Below, piece by piece: positions 59,204 through 64,000 of a DNA stretch of 64,000 nucleotides (position 1 is its first letter; the number at the start of each line of letters is the position of its first letter). The position numbers and the translations under genes were made by a program. Source of the stretch: Caldicellulosiruptor kronotskyensis 2002 (GTDB lineage Bacteria; Bacillota; Thermoanaerobacteria; Caldicellulosiruptorales; Caldicellulosiruptoraceae); the NCBI RefSeq assembly GCF_000166775.1, contig NC_014720.1, positions 893,501 to 957,500 of the forward strand. The letters run 5' to 3'. A model generated the notes under the pieces. It had not been told where the DNA came from. It did not search any database and saw nothing but the letters and a program-made list of their open reading frames with translations.

Positions 59204-59243
59204 GGGAAGGGCAAATGAAGAATTTTTTGCTCTTCCCTTTTTG
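59204..59243 (+). terminator. Terminator of the opp operon
   Basis: GGGAAGGGCAAA (59204-59215) pairs with TTTGCTCTTCCC (59226-59237), one G-U pair, followed by TTTTTG. Confidence 0.9.
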
Positions 59244-59283
59244 TTTTGAAAAAATACACTTTTTTGGGCAGGTGAGATGAGCA

Positions 59284-59877
59284 ATGAGAACTGCTTTAGA
59301 ACTCAAAAAAGCTTTACTGATACTTACTCTTGCAAGTTTTTTGATGCTTATTGTGACAGGGTGTTCAAGCAGTCAAGATGACATAAATAAAAAAGTTAGA
59401 ATTGTACTTGTTGGAAATTTCATTGGTGATGAAAACGCTCAAAAGCTGATTTCAGAGCTTGAGAAAAAATCTGGTGATCAAGTTTACATTGATCAGATAC
59501 TTTACACAGGAAACACTCCTAAATCCGAGCAGGAGTTTGCGTTTATGCAAAAACTTATGGTTATGCTTGCTGCAGGTGAGGGTGATATTTATATTCTTGA
59601 CAAAAAACTATTTACAAACTATGCCCAAAATGGAGCGTTTTACTCCTTAAAGTCTTTTGTGAGCAAAAATAAACTGGATAAATTTGTGGATGATACATGC
59701 TATGTTAAAGAGAAGGATAGATCAACAAAAGATTTGTATGGTATCAAAGCAGACCAAGTTTTATTGCTCAAAAAATATGGTTTTGAGACAGAGAATAAAT
59801 ATATAGCTGTCTATGTAAGAAGCAACAAATTCTCACGTGCACAAAAAGTCATGTTAGCTCTTTTAAATAGCAAGTAA
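59284..59877 (+). CDS. Uncharacterised lipoprotein
   Basis: 197 residues with a type II signal peptide (LLILTLASFLMLIVTGCSSS; lipobox VTGC). The body recalls the first lobe of extracellular solute-binding proteins: KVRIVLVGNFIGDENAQKLI, LMVMLAAGEGDIYILDKKLF, then YAQNGAFYSLKSFV. At under 200 residues it is too short for a full one, so it may be a one-lobe derivative. It follows the opp terminator and overlaps the end of the convergent amidohydrolase gene by 15 bp. Confidence 0.65.
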   Translation: MRTALELKKALLILTLASFLMLIVTGCSSSQDDINKKVRIVLVGNFIGDENAQKLISELEKKSGDQVYIDQILYTGNTPKSEQEFAFMQKLMVMLAAGEGDIYILDKKLFTNYAQNGAFYSLKSFVSKNKLDKFVDDTCYVKEKDRSTKDLYGIKADQVLLLKKYGFETENKYIAVYVRSNKFSRAQKVMLALLNSK

Positions 59878-60990
59878 ATACCCTGCCAAAAGAAATATAC
59901 CGTAGAAGATACTGTTTTCTGATGCATCAAAGTATGGTGAGTGCAAAGGATTTTCTCCTTTGCTTTTTTCTTTTATACCGAGCCTGAAATAAACCGAAGG
60001 AACTTTTTGACAGTAAAATGCAAAGTCTTCCGCTGTAAAGCTTGGGATTGCTTTTTTTACATTTTCAGGACCAAGAAGTTTTTTTGCTACATCAATGAAT
60101 TCTTCTGTAATTTGCTGGTTATTTATTAAAGGTGGATATTGGAATTGATAATTGATATTTACCTGACAATTATATTTTTGTGCAGAAGATTTTGCAAGGT
60201 TTTTTATGTTTTTGCAGATAAAATCCTGCATATTGCTATCAAATGTTCTTACAGTTCCTTTTATTTTACATGTTTCTGAGATGACGTTAAATGTTTCTCC
60301 ACTGTTTATTGAAGAAAACGAAATGTGAAAAGGAGATAGTTTGTTAGAAAATGCACTGAAGAAGTTGTTGCTGCTTTGAATAAAATCAACAGCAGGATAA
60401 ATTGGATTTTTAGTTACTTCTGGCATTGCAGCATGACCGCCTTTTCCAATAAACTCAATCTCAAAATCATCCACGCTTGCCATGATAGCTCCACTTGAAA
60501 TCTCAATTGTTCCAACATCAATGCCTGGCCATACGTGAAGTCCTAAAAGTTTTGTGACTTTCGGATTTTCAAGTCCTCCCTCTTCAATTACTCTTTTTGC
60601 ACCTCCTGGACCTTCCTCAGCAGGCTGAAATATAAACTTGACACATCTTTCAAAGCCCATGTCAACAAGAACCTTTGTTGTCCCCAGTACCACTGCCATA
60701 TGAAAGTCGTGACCACAGCAGTGTCTTGGTTGACCTTCCACCAAAATAGCGTCCATGTCGCTTCTTATTCCAATACATTCTTCAGACCTATTTATAATTC
60801 CAATAACGCCTGTTTTTGCTATTGGAAAGTTTTCAATGCCCCACTCTGAAAGTCTTTCTGTGATATATTTTTGTGTCTTATACTCTTCGTACGAAAGTTC
60901 GGCGAGTCTATTTAAATCTCTTCTGATGCTAATGAAAAGCTCCATATTTTTTCTGATAGTATCTTTAAGTTTTTCAGCACAAAACTCCAC
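59863..60990 (-). CDS. M20-family amidohydrolase
   Basis: 375 residues, ATG 60990 behind AGGAGG. Metal ligands in PRHCCGHDFHMAVVLGTTKV, FQPAEEGPGGAKRVIEEGGL, KLLGLHVWPGIDVGTIEISS and a late SFTAEDFAFYCQKVPSVYFR match the HipO/amidohydrolase branch (N-acyl amino acid or N-acetyl-diaminopimelate deacylase). Soluble. It lies 3 bp after the MocR-type regulator gene and is co-transcribed with it. Confidence 0.88.
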   Translation of the reverse strand: MEFCAEKLKDTIRKNMELFISIRRDLNRLAELSYEEYKTQKYITERLSEWGIENFPIAKTGVIGIINRSEECIGIRSDMDAILVEGQPRHCCGHDFHMAVVLGTTKVLVDMGFERCVKFIFQPAEEGPGGAKRVIEEGGLENPKVTKLLGLHVWPGIDVGTIEISSGAIMASVDDFEIEFIGKGGHAAMPEVTKNPIYPAVDFIQSSNNFFSAFSNKLSPFHISFSSINSGETFNVISETCKIKGTVRTFDSNMQDFICKNIKNLAKSSAQKYNCQVNINYQFQYPPLINNQQITEEFIDVAKKLLGPENVKKAIPSFTAEDFAFYCQKVPSVYFRLGIKEKSKGENPLHSPYFDASENSIFYGIFLLAGYLLAI

Positions 60991-60993
60991 TTT

Positions 60994-62385
60994 TCATACC
61001 TCCTCTTTTTGGTAAGCTGAATTCAAAACCTTTTGAATTTTCTGCATGGCTATTTGAAGCTCATCTTCTTTACAATCTAAAAAACTTATTCTGAAAAAGT
61101 TTGTAGAGGCAGGTTTGTGATAAAAACATGTATGGGGCTGCACTAAAACCCTTTGTGTTTTGAGTTTGTTATAAATAGTAGCAGATGATATCGTTGGTGG
61201 AAGGTAGAAAGAAACAAATATTCCCTGAACATCTTGAGTAAACAGCCTGTCGTCTATTTGCAGGTCTTTTGCCAATCTTAAAAATAGCTTTTGTCTTTGG
61301 TTTATGTATGCTTTCAAGTTTTCTATGTGCTTGTCAAAGAAGTTTTTCAAAAAATAATAAAAAGATACCTGTATCAAAAGCGATGTTGAGATATCTGCCA
61401 TTGACTTGTAGTATGCAACCTCTTCGGAAAGATGCCTTGGTGCCACAACAAATCCAATTCTCAGTGCGGGCATTGTAACGGTTGAAAAGCTCTTTATGTA
61501 AAATACCCTGTCGTATTTGTCATATGCTTTGATTGGTAAAATTCCTTCATCCACCCCTATATCGCTTAAAAAATCATCTTCAATGATATAAAAATCATAT
61601 TTTTGTGAAATCTCACACAGATACTCCTTGTACTCTTTGCTGTATGAAACCCCGGTTGGATTTTGCGAAAAAGGAATAATGTATATGGCCTTTGGTGAAA
61701 ACTTTTTAATGTAATCTTCTACATTTAGCATCTGGTCAATGTCAATACTAACGATGTTCAGGTGCATATTGCTAAATATATGGTATGCACCAAGGTACGA
61801 TGGGTTTTCCAAAAATATTGTATCGCCGGGCTTTAAAAAACTTTTTGTTGTAATCTCAATTCCCTGCTGAGCACCTGATACAACTGTGAGCTCTTGAGGG
61901 CTTGTAACAATCCCAAGCTTTTTAAGATATGTCTCTACCAAGTACTCCTTTAGAGGATTTTTAAAATGTTCAATATAATCGAAAATCTGCGGTGAATACT
62001 CTTCAATTGCGCAGTTTAAAGAATCTTTGAACCATTCGATAGGATATAGGTTATATGGAAGCTTTGATGAAGCCAAATTGATATAACCTTGAGCATCTAC
62101 AAGGTTTTCTTCCTCAAAAATGATTTTATCTTGATACTCACTGTATACAACGTAATAACCACTTCCAGGGGTTGCTTTGATATAGCCTTCATTTTCAAGC
62201 TTGCTCAGCGCCTTTGTAACAGTTGAAAGATTCACATTTAACATCTTGCAAAGATTTCTCACAGACGGAAGCCTCTGCATATAACTAATCTCACCTGACA
62301 AAATCTTTTGCTTTATATCTTCATAAAGCTGAAGGTAAAGAGGCTTTTTTAAATTCTTGTCAATCTGTATCGATACACTCATCAT
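60994..62385 (-). CDS. MocR/PdxR-type regulator (GntR HTH plus aminotransferase fold) lacking the PLP lysine
   Basis: 463 residues from ATG 62385. Residues about 8-75 are a GntR winged helix: KPLYLQLYEDIKQKILSGEI, RLPSVRNLCKMLNVNLSTVT, GSGYYV. The rest is a class-I aminotransferase fold (SGAQQGIEITTKSFL, IIPFSQNPTGVSYSKEYKEY, FYIIEDDFLSDIG). The motif that normally holds the PLP Schiff-base lysine reads KSFSTVTMPALRIG, with Thr where SFSK is expected. It is divergent from pdxST, the usual place of PdxR, which activates PLP synthesis. It is also the first gene of a unit with the amidohydrolase. Confidence 0.85.
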   Translation of the reverse strand: MMSVSIQIDKNLKKPLYLQLYEDIKQKILSGEISYMQRLPSVRNLCKMLNVNLSTVTKALSKLENEGYIKATPGSGYYVVYSEYQDKIIFEEENLVDAQGYINLASSKLPYNLYPIEWFKDSLNCAIEEYSPQIFDYIEHFKNPLKEYLVETYLKKLGIVTSPQELTVVSGAQQGIEITTKSFLKPGDTIFLENPSYLGAYHIFSNMHLNIVSIDIDQMLNVEDYIKKFSPKAIYIIPFSQNPTGVSYSKEYKEYLCEISQKYDFYIIEDDFLSDIGVDEGILPIKAYDKYDRVFYIKSFSTVTMPALRIGFVVAPRHLSEEVAYYKSMADISTSLLIQVSFYYFLKNFFDKHIENLKAYINQRQKLFLRLAKDLQIDDRLFTQDVQGIFVSFYLPPTISSATIYNKLKTQRVLVQPHTCFYHKPASTNFFRISFLDCKEDELQIAMQKIQKVLNSAYQKEEV

Positions 62386-62395
62386 TCATCCCGTC

Positions 62396-62423
62396 TTTAC
62401 ACACAGTTTATTTTAATTATAAT
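62396..62423 (+). promoter_or_regulatory. Promoter of pdxST in the divergent regulator region
   Basis: TTTACA (62396-62401), 16-bp spacer, TATAAT (62418-62423), in the 89-bp gap between the MocR-type regulator and pdxS. GGAGGTG precedes ATG 62475. Confidence 0.6.
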
Positions 62424-62474
62424 AAAGTGGACAAAAGACTTCAACAAATTATATCGATACGGAGGTGCTAAATT

Positions 62475-63365
62475 ATGAGCGAGGTTGTAAATGAGAGATA
62501 TGAGCTCAACAAAAACCTTGCGCAGATGCTAAAAGGCGGTGTCATCATGGATGTGACATCTCCAAAAGAGGCTGAGATTGCTGAAAAAGCAGGTGCTGTT
62601 GCTGTTATGGCTCTTCAAAAAGTTCCGGCAGATCTGCGCAAAGAAGGCAAAGTAGCAAGAATGGCTGACCCGAAAATAATATTGGAAATTAAAAGTGCTG
62701 TTTCAATACCTGTTATGGCAAAGGTAAGAATTGGACACTTTGTTGAGGCACAGATTTTAGAAGCACTTGGTATAGATTATATTGACGAAAGTGAAGTTTT
62801 AACTCCTGCTGATGAGGAGCATCACATTGACAAGTGGAAGTTCAAAGCTGCGTTCGTGTGCGGTGCAAGGGATTTAGGCGAAGCTCTGAGGAGAATTCAA
62901 GAGGGAGCTTCTATGATAAGAACAAAAGGTGAGGCTGGGACAGGAAATGTAGTTGAGGCGGTAAGACACCTTCGCAGAATAAATAAACAAATTAGCTATG
63001 CTGCATCGCTAAATAGAGATGAGCTTTATGCATATGCAAAGGAACTTGGAGTGTCCTATGAACTTTTGAAAAAAACAGCCGAGCTCAAACGTCTTCCTGT
63101 TGTCAACTTTGCAGCAGGAGGAATTGCAACACCAGCCGATGCAGCTTTGATGATGCAGCTTGGTGCAGATGGCGTATTTGTCGGCTCTGGTATTTTCAAG
63201 TCCAAAAATCCAGAGAAAAGAGCAAGGGCAATTGTGATGGCAACAACATATTACAATGACCCAAAAATCTTGGCAGAAATATCATACGACCTTGGCGAAG
63301 AGATGGAAGGTATAGATTTGAGAAGTCTTTCTGAGCATGAACTTTTGAGTCTCAGGGGGAATTAA
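62475..63365 (+). CDS. pdxS: Pyridoxal 5'-phosphate synthase subunit PdxS
   Basis: 296 residues. [60 protein letters not shown] (with KVRIGH following), [38 protein letters not shown] and [20 protein letters not shown] are near-invariant PdxS segments, including both catalytic lysines. It builds PLP from ribose 5-phosphate, glyceraldehyde 3-phosphate and ammonia from PdxT. Four bases separate it from pdxT. Confidence 0.97.
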   Translation: MSEVVNERYELNKNLAQMLKGGVIMDVTSPKEAEIAEKAGAVAVMALQKVPADLRKEGKVARMADPKIILEIKSAVSIPVMAKVRIGHFVEAQILEALGIDYIDESEVLTPADEEHHIDKWKFKAAFVCGARDLGEALRRIQEGASMIRTKGEAGTGNVVEAVRHLRRINKQISYAASLNRDELYAYAKELGVSYELLKKTAELKRLPVVNFAAGGIATPADAALMMQLGADGVFVGSGIFKSKNPEKRARAIVMATTYYNDPKILAEISYDLGEEMEGIDLRSLSEHELLSLRGN

Positions 63366-63368
63366 AAA

Positions 63369-63935
63369 TTGAAGACAATAGGAGTATTAGCTTTTCAAGG
63401 CGGAGTTATAGAACATGTGAAAAAGATAGAAGAGCTTGGGGCAAAGCCTCAGCTTGTCAAGAAAAAAGAGGACTTAAAAAACCTTGATGGTTTAATTTTG
63501 CCTGGAGGAGAAAGTACTACAATTGGAAAATTTTTGATTGAAACAGGCTTAAAAGATCAGATTTTAAACTTAATATATGAAGGTATGCCAGTTTGGGGAA
63601 CATGTGCAGGAGCAATTTTGCTTGCTAAAAATATCAAAAATCAAGGAAGTGGAGTTCTTCCCACACTTGACATATTGATAGAAAGAAATGCCTATGGAAG
63701 TCAGCTTGATAGTTTCAAAAAAGAAGTTTTTGTGCCAAAGTTTAACATAGTTACAGAGTGCGTTTTTATAAGAGCTCCCAAGATTGTTGAAGTATCAAAA
63801 GATGTTGAGGTCTTAGCAGAGCTTGAAACTCCAATTGCAGTTTTGCAAAAAAATATCTTGGCTACAACATTTCATCCGGAGCTCACATCTCAAAATTATT
63901 GGCATTCTTTCTTTGTGGAGAATGTGGTAAAATAA
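63369..63935 (+). CDS. pdxT: Pyridoxal 5'-phosphate synthase glutaminase subunit PdxT
   Basis: 188 residues from TTG 63369. IGVLAFQGGVIEHVKKIEEL, LILPGGESTTIGKFL, PVWGTCAGAILLAKNI (nucleophile Cys) and TTFHPELTSQNYWHSFFVEN (His-x-Glu) complete the class I glutaminase triad. It supplies ammonia to PdxS. ILATTFHPEL near the end and normal length show it is complete before the window edge. Confidence 0.96.
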   Translation: MKTIGVLAFQGGVIEHVKKIEELGAKPQLVKKKEDLKNLDGLILPGGESTTIGKFLIETGLKDQILNLIYEGMPVWGTCAGAILLAKNIKNQGSGVLPTLDILIERNAYGSQLDSFKKEVFVPKFNIVTECVFIRAPKIVEVSKDVEVLAELETPIAVLQKNILATTFHPELTSQNYWHSFFVENVVK

Positions 63936-64000
63936 TTTCTAAAGGTTTTCTTTTTCTTTCTCTTTTTTTCTTTTAACACTTTCTATTGGTTCAAAAAACA

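Overview
The window is AT-rich, low-GC Gram-positive DNA. Gene content (S-layer-homology surface proteins, a GH42 beta-galactosidase with an acetyl-esterase-like hydrolase, ComEC, L-lactate dehydrogenase, pdxST, an IS1634-type element and other insertion sequences) and the protein sequences fit an anaerobic thermophilic clostridium of the Caldicellulosiruptor type. The genus is inferred from gene content and recalled gene order, not from a search.

Layout. 1-4.9 kb: the end of a surface-protein cluster (SLH and fibronectin-III proteins). 4.9-7.2 kb: a polar amino-acid ABC importer (binding lipoprotein, permease, ATPase). 7.3-11.3 kb: an EamA transporter, a beta-CASP metallo-beta-lactamase protein with an unusual duplicated C-terminal domain, and a C_GCAxxG_C_C protein. 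11.3-14.05 kb: a truncated IS1634-type copy abutting a complete ISL3-family element. 14.05-16.75 kb: a ferredoxin/HdrA-N-like pair facing an arsenic operon (arsR-arsC-acr3). 16.8-20 kb: a decayed toxin-antitoxin locus whose PIN toxin is split by an intact IS1634-family element flanked by a 59-bp target duplication. 20.3-21.6 kb: a two-gene accessory pair whose first gene carries a nonsense codon. 21.6-27 kb: nested insertion-sequence remains (ISLre2, IS256, IS110 with a probable bridge-RNA region, a second IS256). 27.0-28.5 kb: an unrecognised soluble-plus-membrane gene pair.

28,627-38,758 is the most interesting region: a 10.1-kb integrated element in the 3' half of a tRNA-Arg(TCG) gene, bounded by perfect 48-bp att repeats. 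It carries a tyrosine integrase, an XRE regulator, a primase-helicase fusion, a probable replication initiator with a 23-bp iteron origin just past its stop, a terminase-small-subunit-like protein, a sigma-like protein, zinc-ribbon proteins and 1.4 kb of repeat-rich non-coding DNA. No capsid, tail, portal, large-terminase or relaxase gene is visible. The layout resembles a phage-inducible chromosomal island or an integrative plasmid.

38.9-64 kb is ordinary chromosome: an esterase/ASRT-like/GH42 locus, a radical-SAM DNA-repair-type pair, a secreted coiled-coil protein, an FAD oxidoreductase, PHP phosphoesterase-comEC-holA, rpsT, ldh, an oppBCDFA-type peptide transporter, a lipoprotein, an M20 amidohydrolase, a MocR-type regulator that lacks the usual PLP lysine, and pdxST at the right edge.
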